NCBI RefSeq assembly: GCF_028290435.1
Contig: NZ_JAQGJV010000015.1
Location: 102,645-166,644, forward strand
From: Devosia sp.
Lineage (GTDB): Bacteria > Pseudomonadota > Alphaproteobacteria > Rhizobiales > Devosiaceae
Length of the DNA: 64,000 nucleotides
Direction of reading: 5' to 3'
Under the pieces are notes generated by a model that was given only the letters and a program-made list of their open reading frames with translations, searched no databases and was not told where the DNA came from. Made by a program: the position numbers and the translations under genes. This document shows positions 1 through 9,341 of this stretch, in pieces. Numbering within the stretch: the stretch's first letter is position 1; the number at the start of each line of letters is the position of its first letter.

Positions 1-477
1 GGCGGCATCGGCGGCGGGAGCCGCGGCACCACCGGCGTCGAGCGCGGCCGCGGAGACGCTGGCTGCGCCAGCGGCCGTCTCGCCCGGCAGCGAGATGGCG
101 TAGTCACGGTCGGAGGTCAGCGGCTTGTCATCGGGCGTCGCGCCGTTGAACTGCAGGATATAGGCGATGATGTTGACATAGGTTTCCTCACCCAGTTTAC
201 CGGGTGCGGATGGCGGCATGGCCACCGAGATGAAGTCATACAGCCCGCCGGCCGTATCCCAGTTCTGCATCACGTCGGGGCCAGCCAAGGCGGGTGCCTC
301 GATGCCTTCGAGATTGCGGCCATGGCACTGGGAGCAGTTGGAATTGAACGCCGTCTGCCCTGCCGCCGCCTGTTCGGCGGTGAAGTTGCCCGCCATGGCG
401 GAGCCAGCGCTCAGGGCACCGCAGACCAGGGTCGCAATACCGAGGGGAGCGGCGATCCGCTTAAGTTTGAAAGGCAC
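1..477 (-). CDS. c-type cytochrome, C-terminus beyond window edge
   Basis: Partial secreted monohaem cytochrome c, 159 codons visible. The start is a GTG at 477, five bases after an AGGGAGG ribosome binding site; the ATG two bases further upstream is out of frame and soon stops. An N-terminal signal peptide ends near AMAGNFTAEQ. One haem-binding CSQCHG motif follows and a Met-containing segment (VAMPPSAPG) may supply the sixth ligand. The visible C-terminus is an Ala/Gly/Pro-rich tail, probably a linker. It lies downstream of a MoxJ-like binding protein and an ABC exporter, so it probably takes electrons from a periplasmic quinoprotein dehydrogenase coded further left. That role is inferred from context. 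The 163-base gap before it contains a TTGCCTT/AAGGCAA hairpin (520-542). Confidence 0.85.
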   Translation of the reverse strand, partial: MPFKLKRIAAPLGIATLVCGALSAGSAMAGNFTAEQAAAGQTAFNSNCSQCHGRNLEGIEAPALAGPDVMQNWDTAGGLYDFISVAMPPSAPGKLGEETYVNIIAYILQFNGATPDDKPLTSDRDYAISLPGETAAGAASVSAAALDAGGAAAPAADAA

Positions 478-640
478 ATAAACCTCCCTATAAATTATGA
501 TTTACGACAGCAAAGCTGTTTGCCTTCAATCGTTTAAGGCAAGACGTCGTGCGCTAGGTTTAGTCCTGGCAAAACCGAAAGTACAGGGCATTTTGCCACG
601 ATCCGTCCACTTTGCCGCCGCAAATGGGATCACATCGAAG

Positions 641-1474
641 TCATTTTCGCGGGTCGGAAACGGGCTCCACAATGTCTTTATCGAGGCCATAACGCGCACT
701 AAGACGGAGCATAACGCCAGACTTCTCAAACAGTTCCAGAGCGTCGGCGACTGCGCGTTTGAGCGTCTGGTCCCCCTTCCAGAGGCCCAGGGCCATGCGG
801 AAGCGCGGGGATATACTTTCGTCTAACCAGAACATGGTGAGGGCATTTGTGTCGAGACGGAGGCTCGCCGCAACGAAGCGCTCGGTGATTCCTGCGGCGA
901 CCGTTCCGGCGTTCAGCGCCTGCTCGAGTTCGGCCGGGCTGCGCATCAATTGGGCTCGCAGGCCCTGCTTGCGCAGCCAGGTCGATAGCGCCAGACGGTC
1001 CAGCCCGGCGGTGCCGGGCAGGATGGCGACGGTGCTGCCCGAGGGAGGCATGGCGCCGGTAGCCGAGATGCCAACCCAGCCGGTTTCGGCTGGGGTCGGC
1101 AGGGTCTGCAAAAAGCTACGGGTCTGGACGGTATCGGCCACTCCGCCGGCGATGATGTCGCATTGGGCGCGCGTCAGGGACCAGTTGCGCGGATTGAAAT
1201 CCTTGCCGATTGAGGGCAGCACGTTCAGCGCCAGTCTGAGCCCGAGGTTTTTGGCAATGGCATCGGCCAATTCGGCGTCGAAACCAGGCCGGGATGGATC
1301 TCCGGTTATCAGCGGTGGATAGCTCGGGGGGACGCAGACTTTGAGTATGCCGTCGCGCCGGCGATCCTGCAGGGACGTATCGGGCGGCAGGTAACTCACG
1401 GCAAACAGCAGCGCCGCCACGATGGCGATGTTGAGCCCGGCTTGCAGCCAGCGATGAGGCCCCGCCCAGGTCAT
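641..1474 (-). CDS. MoxJ/XoxJ-like periplasmic binding protein (SBP family 3)
   Basis: 277-residue family 3 solute-binding protein with an N-terminal membrane segment (about residues 12-30) acting as signal or anchor. The binding fold starts at LKVCVPPSYPPL and continues with GFDAELADAIAKNLG, typical of the family. Relatives that sit beside PQQ-dependent alcohol dehydrogenases are annotated as quinoprotein dehydrogenase-associated binding proteins (MoxJ, XoxJ) and are thought to help mature or activate the dehydrogenase rather than import a solute. Its start overlaps the stop of the upstream permease by four bases (ATGA), and a cytochrome c follows 163 bases downstream, which supports that role. 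The dehydrogenase itself is not in the window. Confidence 0.8.
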   Translation of the reverse strand: MTWAGPHRWLQAGLNIAIVAALLFAVSYLPPDTSLQDRRRDGILKVCVPPSYPPLITGDPSRPGFDAELADAIAKNLGLRLALNVLPSIGKDFNPRNWSLTRAQCDIIAGGVADTVQTRSFLQTLPTPAETGWVGISATGAMPPSGSTVAILPGTAGLDRLALSTWLRKQGLRAQLMRSPAELEQALNAGTVAAGITERFVAASLRLDTNALTMFWLDESISPRFRMALGLWKGDQTLKRAVADALELFEKSGVMLRLSARYGLDKDIVEPVSDPRK

Positions 1475-2283
1475 GACCGGCTGAAATCGATCAGCGCCAG
1501 CGCGAAGAAGACCACGGCCATGCCAAAGATGACGGCTGGCCCGTAGAGCGGCGGGAACTGGTTAAACCCGATCAGGATGCCGCGCAACGCATCGACCGCA
1601 TAGGTGATGGGATTGACCTGTACCATGAACACCAGCCACTCGGGATAGGCCGTGGCGGTCTGGGTGCGGGTCAGCGCCGGGTCGAGCGGGAAGACCGAGG
1701 ACGAGGTGAAATAGAGCGGCAGAATGATGGTGTTGGAAAAGACCCCAAAGCCTTCAAAACTGCGCACGCGACCTGCGAGGATGACGCCGAAGCTGGTCAG
1801 GCCGAAGGCCAGCACGAACATCAGCCCCAGCGCCATGGCCATCTGTTCGATGCTCAGGGTGACGTCGGCGAAACGGGCCAGGATCAGGACCAATGCGCCA
1901 TGAAGCATCGCCACCGTGCTGCCGCCCAGCACCTTGCCGAGCAGAATCAGCGAGCGTGGCATGGGCGACACCAGCACCTCGCGCAGGAAACCGAACTCGC
2001 GATCCCAGATCACCGACACCGCGAACTGGATCGAGGTGTACATGATGTTGAGCACGATGACGGCGGGAAACAGGAACTGCAGGTAGGTGTAGGGAATGAC
2101 GTAGCGCACCTCCCCAAAGACCTCGCCGCGGAAGTAGGGATTGAGGCCCACGCCCAGGATGAGCAGCCAGATCAAGGGCCGGCTGACGCCGCCGATCATC
2201 TGGCCGCGATCGCGGGTGGCGCGCATGATTTCGCGCAGCCATACCCCGTAGACGCCGCGCAGCAGTACGATCGGACTGGTCAT
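1471..2283 (-). CDS. ABC-2 type permease, PQQ alcohol-system associated
   Basis: 270-residue integral membrane protein of the ABC-2 (exporter) class with about six hydrophobic segments. The conserved region around residues 85-110 (AVSVIWDREFGFLREVLVSPMPR) is characteristic of NodJ/DrrB-like permeases. It is translationally coupled at both ends by ATGA overlaps, with the ATPase upstream and the MoxJ-like protein downstream. Permeases in this arrangement are described as the alcohol ABC transporter of PQQ-dependent alcohol oxidation clusters (PedC type). The exported substrate is unknown. Confidence 0.85.
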   Translation of the reverse strand: MTSPIVLLRGVYGVWLREIMRATRDRGQMIGGVSRPLIWLLILGVGLNPYFRGEVFGEVRYVIPYTYLQFLFPAVIVLNIMYTSIQFAVSVIWDREFGFLREVLVSPMPRSLILLGKVLGGSTVAMLHGALVLILARFADVTLSIEQMAMALGLMFVLAFGLTSFGVILAGRVRSFEGFGVFSNTIILPLYFTSSSVFPLDPALTRTQTATAYPEWLVFMVQVNPITYAVDALRGILIGFNQFPPLYGPAVIFGMAVVFFALALIDFSRS

Positions 2284-3254
2284 CGCCGCCCTCCCCGCTT
2301 GCCTGCCGCGCGCTCTGCGTCGCGCTGGCCATCGGCCTGATCCCTGAGCTGGCGCCCGGTGAGCGACAGGAAGACGCTCTCGAGCGTTGGTGGCTGGAAG
2401 CGGATTTCCGCCAGGCTATCGCGAAATTCGACGAGAAAGGCGTCGGCCACGGCGTCGTCATTGGCCGGCAGGGCAAGCGCATGACTGCCGAGGGGCTTGG
2501 CTTCGGGATAGCGTGCGAGGATCGCTTTGCCCGCCTCCGGGTCCTTTGGCAAAACATGTAGCCAGCGCATGCCGTACTGGTCCTTGAGCTCGTCGGGCGA
2601 ACCCTGAACGATAATCTTGCCGTGGTCGATGATGCAGACCATGTCGGCGCCCTCGACTTCTTCGATGTAGTGCGTAGTGGTGAGGACGGTCAGTTCGCGC
2701 TCGCGGCGCAACTGGTCGAGATATTGCCAGATGCGCTGGCGGGTTTGCGCATCGAGGCCAACTGTCGGCTCGTCGAGAAACAGAATATCGGGCTCATGCA
2801 GCAGAGCCCGCGCGATTTCCAGACGCCGGCGCATGCCACCCGAAAAGCTGCGGACGATCTGATCGCGCCAGTCCTCGAGTTCGACCAGTTCCAGCACCGC
2901 AGCGCTGCGGGCGCGCCGGTCTTTGGGAGCCATGCCATAAACCAGGCCGTGGAAATCAAGGTTTTCCCAGGCGCTGAGCCGGTCATCGAGGCTGGAATCC
3001 TGGAAGACCACGCCGATGGACTGCCGGGCCCGCGTGGGTTGGGCGACAACATCGACGCCGGCGACGCTGGCTTTGCCGCCATCGGGCCGGCGCAGCGTGC
3101 AAAGAATGTTGATCAGCGTGGTCTTGCCGGCCCCGTTGGGGCCCAGCAAGGCAATGCTGGTGCCGCGCGGAACTGTGAGGCTGACATTGTCCAGCGCCAA
3201 CTTGCCGCCATAGGCGGCGCTGACCTGTTCTACCGAGATGGCGGCGACGGTCAT
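2280..3254 (-). CDS. ABC transporter ATP-binding protein, alcohol-system exporter
   Basis: 324-residue ATPase. Walker A is GPNGAGKTT, the signature is FSGGMRRRLEIARAL, Walker B is ILFLDEPTVGLD, and the switch His is in TTTHYIEE. About 100 residues follow the nucleotide-binding domain, as in DrrA/NodI-type exporters. I place the start at the ATG at 3254 (MTVAAISVEQ); the open frame extends 26 codons further but that stretch does not resemble the family. It is the first gene of the four-gene leftward module with the permease, MoxJ-like protein and cytochrome c. A 122-base gap separates it from the catabolic operon upstream, so it may have its own promoter. Confidence 0.85.
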   Translation of the reverse strand: MTVAAISVEQVSAAYGGKLALDNVSLTVPRGTSIALLGPNGAGKTTLINILCTLRRPDGGKASVAGVDVVAQPTRARQSIGVVFQDSSLDDRLSAWENLDFHGLVYGMAPKDRRARSAAVLELVELEDWRDQIVRSFSGGMRRRLEIARALLHEPDILFLDEPTVGLDAQTRQRIWQYLDQLRRERELTVLTTTHYIEEVEGADMVCIIDHGKIIVQGSPDELKDQYGMRWLHVLPKDPEAGKAILARYPEAKPLGSHALALPANDDAVADAFLVEFRDSLAEIRFQPPTLESVFLSLTGRQLRDQADGQRDAERAAGKRGGRR

Positions 3255-3376
3255 GATAGTCACTTTCGGCTTGAGCCCTTGAACGCGACTTGGTTGCCCC
3301 ATGCCGGAGCGATCGGCAAGGCAAACTTTCATGATCAGCCGCGCGACGAGGGTGCTCTTACTGCCTGCGCGGCGCC

Positions 3377-4126
3377 CTAATAGGTGGCGCGGCCGCCCGA
3401 AATGTCGAACACGGCGCCGGTGGTGAAGGAGTTTTCGGCCGATACCAACCAGGCAATCATGGCGGTGATTTCCTCGACCAGCACGAAGCGGCCGCGCGGA
3501 ATTTTGGCCAGCATGTAGTCGATATGTTGCTGGCTGACCTGCTCGAGAATCTTGGTCTTGGCGGCCGCCGGGGTGATGACGTTGACGGCGATATCGAGCG
3601 TGGCGGTTTCCTTGCCGAGGCTCTTGGTGAGCCCGATCAGGCCGGCCTTGGCGGCGCTATAGGCCGAGGCATTGGGATTGCCTTCCTTGCCCGCGATCGA
3701 GGCAATATTGACGATCCGCCCATAGCTGCGGGCAATCATGCGGCGCACCACGGCCTGATTGACGAGGAAAGCGCCGAACAGATTGACGTTGAGCACCTTG
3801 GCCCATTCGGCGACCGGATAATCGACCATGGGCATGGCGGGGCCGGAAATGCCGGCGCTGTGGACGAGAATGTCGAAGCTGTGGCCGGCGGCTTCCGCGG
3901 CTACTGCTGCGGCTTCAACGGCGGCGGGGTTGGTGATGTCGAGAGCCGCGATGGTTACGTCGCCCTGGCCAGCGAGGCTGGCTTGGGCCTCCTGTAGAGC
4001 TGCCGGGTTGACGTCCCACAGCGTCACTGCGGCGCCCAGCGCGAGAAGCCGTTCGGCGGTGGCATAGCCGATGCCCTGCGCGCCGCCGGTGATGATCGCG
4101 GCACGACCGTTGAGGGACTTGGTCAT
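3377..4126 (-). CDS. SDR family oxidoreductase, deoxy-sugar-acid dehydrogenase-like
   Basis: 249-residue classical short-chain dehydrogenase. The cofactor loop is GGAQGIG (residues 14-20), an Asp ends beta-2 (WDVN, favouring NAD), then HSAGISG (the NNAG position, here HSAG), the catalytic Ser in IASIAGKEG, and YSAAK. The segment GKEGNPNASAY resembles 2-keto-3-deoxy-L-rhamnonate/fuconate dehydrogenases, a comparison from memory. The ATG at 4126 overlaps the enolase-like stop as ATGA, so it is the last gene of the importer-kinase-enolase operon. It probably oxidises or reduces a hydroxy/keto intermediate of that pathway. Confidence 0.85.
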   Translation of the reverse strand: MTKSLNGRAAIITGGAQGIGYATAERLLALGAAVTLWDVNPAALQEAQASLAGQGDVTIAALDITNPAAVEAAAVAAEAAGHSFDILVHSAGISGPAMPMVDYPVAEWAKVLNVNLFGAFLVNQAVVRRMIARSYGRIVNIASIAGKEGNPNASAYSAAKAGLIGLTKSLGKETATLDIAVNVITPAAAKTKILEQVSQQHIDYMLAKIPRGRFVLVEEITAMIAWLVSAENSFTTGAVFDISGGRATY

Positions 4127-5415
4127 GACTGTTTTCCCTTGGGGAGGCCGGACGTGCCGGCAAACTGGGCCTTCGAACCCAAGGCTTCTTCGATGCGGAC
4201 GAGTTCGTTCCACTTGGCCATGCGCTCGGAGCGGGCAAACGAGCCGACCTTGAGCTGTTTGGCGTTCCAGCCGACGGCCAGGTGGGCGATGGCGACGTCC
4301 TCGGTTTCGCCAGAGCGGGCCGACACGATCGTGCCGAAGCCATGGCGTTGCGCGGCGTCGAGCGCCGCGCGGGTTTCGCTGACCGTACCGGCCTGGTTGA
4401 CCTTGAGGAGGACGGCATTGACGGCCCCGTCGGCCGCCGCCTGCTCGACTTTGGCGGCATTGGTGACGAGATAATCGTCGCCGATGACCTGCACCCGATC
4501 GCCGATGGCCGCGGTGAATTTTTGCAGCCCCGCGCCGTCGTCCTCGGCCAGCGGGTCCTCGATCGAAACGATCGGGTAGCGGGCGCACCAATCCAGCATC
4601 AGGGCGCAGAGGCCGTCGCTGTCGAGTTCGCGCTTGTCGAGGCCCAGGCGATAGCGGCCATCGGCGCCGAATTCGGAGGCAGCGATATCGAGCGAAATAG
4701 CGACCTGGGTCTTGGGATCGTAGCCGGCGCGTTCGATGGCCTCGACCAGGGTATCGAGCGCCTGTTCATTGCTGTCGAAGGCGGGCCAATAGCCGCCTTC
4801 ATCGGCCACGCCCTGCAGCAGGCCGCGCGCGGTCATGATCTTGCCCGCGGCGAGATAGACCTCGGCGGTCATTTCTAGCGCTTCGTTGACCGAGGTGGCG
4901 CCGATGGGCATAACCATCAGGTCCTGGATATCGATGCGCCGTCCGGCATGGGCGCCGCCACCGAAAATCTGGATTTCGGGCATGGGCAGCGTCACCGGAC
5001 TGCCCGCGGCAAGATATTGCCACAGGGGCTGGCGGGCGCTGGCGGCGGCGGCGTGCAAGGCGGCGAGCGAGACGGCAACCAGGGCGTTGCCGCCGAGGCG
5101 CGATTTCAGGACGGTGCCATCCAGTTCGATCAGCAAGGCATCGAGCCCGGCCTGGTCGCGGGCATCGCGGCCCAGGAGAGCCGGGGCGATTTCGCGCGCG
5201 ATGCCGGCCAGCGCCTGGGCGACGCCGAAGCCTCCGAGAAGCGTGCCGCCATCGCGCAGGTCGAGGGCTTCGCGCGATCCCCGCGAGGCGCCGGCGGGCG
5301 CGAGGCCGCGGCCGACGCTACCATCGGCAAGTTCGATTTCGGCCTCGATGGTGGGCCTGCCGCGCGAGTCCCAGATACGGCGCGCGCGGACGGCGCGGAT
5401 GGAGCTATCAGTCAT
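4123..5415 (-). CDS. Enolase paralog with altered substrate-site residues
   Basis: 430 residues, full-length enolase fold. The catalytic pair is conserved: Glu206 (ADEGGY) and Lys338 (LKVNQ). The metal ligands are Asp243, Glu286 and Asp313. His156 (GGAHAG), Arg367-Ser368 and Lys389 are also present. Several substrate-site positions differ from true enolases: Ala366 replaces the flexible-loop His (SHRSGETED becomes SARSGETED), Asp165 replaces the usual Glu, the catalytic loop GASTG is GASRG (42-46), and NGGAHA becomes GGGAHA. It lies between a kinase (8-base overlap) and an SDR (4-base overlap) in a sugar-type ABC operon, not in a glycolytic setting. I infer reversible water elimination or addition on a phosphorylated acid made by the neighbouring kinase. 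Automatic annotation as phosphopyruvate hydratase may be wrong. Confidence 0.85.
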   Translation of the reverse strand: MTDSSIRAVRARRIWDSRGRPTIEAEIELADGSVGRGLAPAGASRGSREALDLRDGGTLLGGFGVAQALAGIAREIAPALLGRDARDQAGLDALLIELDGTVLKSRLGGNALVAVSLAALHAAAASARQPLWQYLAAGSPVTLPMPEIQIFGGGAHAGRRIDIQDLMVMPIGATSVNEALEMTAEVYLAAGKIMTARGLLQGVADEGGYWPAFDSNEQALDTLVEAIERAGYDPKTQVAISLDIAASEFGADGRYRLGLDKRELDSDGLCALMLDWCARYPIVSIEDPLAEDDGAGLQKFTAAIGDRVQVIGDDYLVTNAAKVEQAAADGAVNAVLLKVNQAGTVSETRAALDAAQRHGFGTIVSARSGETEDVAIAHLAVGWNAKQLKVGSFARSERMAKWNELVRIEEALGSKAQFAGTSGLPKGKQS

Positions 5416-6403
5416 TGCGGGTCATCCAGTGCATGCGAATGGGGTCCAGCCGATCGGGCGGATTGAGGAGGAAATGGCGGGCCGACTGGCGCACCCAGGT
5501 CTTGTCGGTGTCCTCGACCAGATATTCGACCGGGGATTTGCCATCAATGCGCGCCAGCAACAGGCCGGCCAGCAAACGGGCGCTGCGCCGTTCCAGGCCT
5601 GCCCGATCCTCCCAATCGACTTCGGCCAGATAGGCGGCGGCGATGGCGTCGAAGGCGGCAAGGTAAGGCGCCGGGTTGTCGCGCTTGAGCGTGGCCTTGA
5701 GCAGCATGTGATTAAGCAGGAATGCCAGGTCGAACGCCGGGTCACCAAAGCAGGCGCATTCGGCATCCAGCAAGACCGGACCGTGGGCGGCGATCAGGAT
5801 ATTCTTGGGACTGACATCGCCATGCATCAGCACCAGCTTGGTGCGGGCCGTGGTTTCGGCGAGGTCGATCAGTGCGGGGGCGAGATCGGCATGCACGCGG
5901 GCGGTGGCGCGCAGGTAGGGATCGAGGCGCAGCGCGTCGAACAGCACGTCATTGGCGAAGCGCGCGGGCAGCCCTGGCTCGGTGCTTGAACGGCGATGAA
6001 TGACGCCCAAAGCCGTGCCCACGAGGGCGGCGAAAGCGGTATCGACTTGGCCGGCCAGCAGATGCTGTTTCCACACCGGGTGGTCTTCCGGCGCCAGGTA
6101 ATCCATGGCGAACAGGCCGGCCTCCCGGTCTTCGCCGAGCAAGGCCGGCACCAGGTTTGGCAGCCAGCCATAGACGAGACGCAGCCATTCGGCCTCGGCG
6201 GCATTGCGCTCGACCGGGGCCTCCCAGACGGCGGCGACCTTGAGTTGCGGCAGGGCGCGCTTGACGCAGAAGCGACGCGCGGACGTTTCCACCAATTGGA
6301 TATCGGACGATACCCCGCCGGTCAGCGGCGTCAGCGTGACGGTCTCGCCGGGTTGGGCAAGATGCAGCCGCGTGAGTGCGGCGATGATGGATTGGTCGCT
6401 CAT
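5408..6403 (-). CDS. APH-fold small-molecule kinase
   Basis: 331-residue kinase of the aminoglycoside phosphotransferase / methylthioribose kinase fold. The catalytic loop is HGDVSPKNIL (near residue 195) and the metal-binding segment is DAECACFGDPAFDL. The N-terminal lobe includes TGGVSSDI and the ATP lysine in FCVKRAL. Nothing in the setting suggests antibiotic resistance: it sits 18 bases after an ABC importer ATPase and overlaps the enolase paralog by 8 bases. The likely job is to phosphorylate the imported compound or a derivative. The ATG at 6403 follows a GGGGGA ribosome binding site. Confidence 0.85.
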   Translation of the reverse strand: MSDQSIIAALTRLHLAQPGETVTLTPLTGGVSSDIQLVETSARRFCVKRALPQLKVAAVWEAPVERNAAEAEWLRLVYGWLPNLVPALLGEDREAGLFAMDYLAPEDHPVWKQHLLAGQVDTAFAALVGTALGVIHRRSSTEPGLPARFANDVLFDALRLDPYLRATARVHADLAPALIDLAETTARTKLVLMHGDVSPKNILIAAHGPVLLDAECACFGDPAFDLAFLLNHMLLKATLKRDNPAPYLAAFDAIAAAYLAEVDWEDRAGLERRSARLLAGLLLARIDGKSPVEYLVEDTDKTWVRQSARHFLLNPPDRLDPIRMHWMTRND

Positions 6404-6421
6404 TCGGGTCCCCCGCTGGCT

Positions 6422-7524
<1,103 letters not shown>

Positions 7525-7528
<4 letters not shown>

Positions 7529-8391
7529 TTGACGGCACCCATGGTCATGCCGGCGATCATCTTTTCGGAGAGGAGCGCATAGGCGATTATGGTCGGGATG
7601 ATGACGATGGTGACCCCGGCAAACATGCCCGGCCAATCGCCCGTATATTGCATGGCGTTCTGCAGCGAATAGAGCCCGAGCGGCAGCGTCCGGTTTTGCG
7701 GACTGTTCAGGATCACCAGGGAGAGCTGATATTCGTTCCACAGCCAAATCAAGTTGAGGATCAGCGCCGTCAGCACGCCCGGCATGGCGAGCGGCAGCAT
7801 GACATGCCAGAACACCTGGAAATCATTGCAGCCTTCGAGCACCGCCGCGGCCTCCAGCTCGGAGGGCAGCGAGGCGAAAAAGCCGGTCAGCAGGTAGATC
7901 GTCACCGGGATGGAGATGGCGATGAAGACGAGGCTCAACCCAGTCAGGCTGTCGCTGAGACGCAGATAGGACAGAATGCCGAAAATGGGGATGAACAGCA
8001 TGGGGATGGGGATGCCCATGCCGATGACGAAGAGGTTGGTCAGCGTCTCGCGGCCACGAAAACGGGCGCGGGCGAGCACATAGGCGGCTGGGGTGGAGAC
8101 CAGCAGGATGGCGAAGACCGAGACGCCGACAACCAGCAGCGAATTGATGAAATATTCGCCCAGCCGGCCCACGGTCCAGGCGGTGGCGAAATTGCTCCAG
8201 ACCCATTCCTGCGGCAGGTTCCAGCCTGAGCGCAGCACTTCACGCTTGGTCTTGAGCGCGCTCATCACGACATACAAAATGGCGGCGAGGGTAAAGGCGG
8301 TCCAGGCCCAGACCAGGATATAGGCGGGAAGCCGGCGCACCCAGCCGGGCAAACGGGGTTGGCGGCGGGCCGCGACAGTGGTGTCGGTCAT
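7525..8391 (-). CDS. Sugar-type ABC importer permease (MalG class)
   Basis: 288-residue inner-membrane permease with six predicted helices and the EAA loop ELEAAAVLEGCNDFQVFWHVMLP (near residues 185-207) that docks to the ATPase. The N-terminus is arginine-rich and cytoplasmic. It starts at ATG 8391, two bases after the stop of the first permease, and ends in an ATGA overlap with the ATPase gene. Both permeases and the family 1 binding protein make a complete CUT1 importer. Confidence 0.92.
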
Positions 8392-8393
8392 GC

Positions 8394-9278
8394 CTAGAAC
8401 TCCAGCTGTTCGCGGCGCAACAGGCGGCGCATGACGACGATGAGCACGAAGGTCAGCACCAGCATCACGACGCCGATCGCGGTGGCGTAGCCGAGCTGGT
8501 AGATCGGGTCACGCTGCCCGAAGCCCATGATGTAGAGGTAGATGCCCAGCGTGTAGAGTTGCTGGGGCACCTGCAGGAAGCCGAAGGCATAGGGAAATTC
8601 GAACATCTTGATGGCGTTGATCATCCAGATGACGAAGGAGATGGTCATCACGTCCCACAGCATGGGCACGGTGATGAACCAGAATTTCTGCCACAGCGAC
8701 GCGCCTTCAAGATCGGCCGCCTCATAGGTATCGGTGGGGATTTTGTCGACGCCGGCCATCAGCAGGATCAGGAAGAAGCCGGTGAACACCCAGACCAAAG
8801 CCGCCAGCATGGCCCAGAAGATATTGTTGGGCGAGGTCCACAGCGTCTTGGCCATGCTGTCGAGCCCAATGGTCGACAGCGTCGTGTTGATGAGGCCGGA
8901 GCGCGGATTGTAGATATAGGCCCACATGCCGGCCAGCGCGACCACCGACACCACATTGGGCAGGAAGAACACCAGGCGGAAGAACTTCTTGCCCCAGATG
9001 CCCGAGGTGATCAGCACGGTATAGAGGAAGGCCAGCCCGAAAACGAAGAAGCCGCCGACGAAGAGGATTGCCAAGGTGTTGCGCAGGCTGAGCCAGAACA
9101 CAGTGTCGTTGAACAGCCGTACATAATTGTTGAGGCCGACAAAGGTCATGTCCTGGCCGAAGCCGGACCAGTTGAACAGCGAGAAATAGAAGGTCGACAG
9201 GGTCGGCAGCAGGAACAGCCCGCCATAGAGCAGGCTCGCCGGGGCGAGAAACAGCACAATCAGCCGTTTGCGTATCAC
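8394..9278 (-). CDS. Sugar-type ABC importer permease (MalF/UgpA class)
   Basis: 294-residue permease with six membrane helices and the EAA loop TYEAADLEGASLWQKFWFITVPML. The start is GTG at 9278 (MIRKRLIVLF), followed directly by the first helix. It lies 63 bases after the binding-protein gene and two bases before the MalG-type permease. The GTG start and the gap may lower its output relative to the abundant binding protein, as is usual in such operons. Confidence 0.92.
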   Translation of the reverse strand: MIRKRLIVLFLAPASLLYGGLFLLPTLSTFYFSLFNWSGFGQDMTFVGLNNYVRLFNDTVFWLSLRNTLAILFVGGFFVFGLAFLYTVLITSGIWGKKFFRLVFFLPNVVSVVALAGMWAYIYNPRSGLINTTLSTIGLDSMAKTLWTSPNNIFWAMLAALVWVFTGFFLILLMAGVDKIPTDTYEAADLEGASLWQKFWFITVPMLWDVMTISFVIWMINAIKMFEFPYAFGFLQVPQQLYTLGIYLYIMGFGQRDPIYQLGYATAIGVVMLVLTFVLIVVMRRLLRREQLEF

Positions 9279-9341
9279 GACAGTCCCCGCAGGCTCGATG
9301 ATGAATGAGGGACGCGCCGCCGGGGCGGCGCGCCATTGGCT

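Noticed and set aside
5408..6403. Aminoglycoside resistance kinase
   Set aside because: Only the fold matches; operon context with importer and enolase paralog argues for a metabolic kinase.
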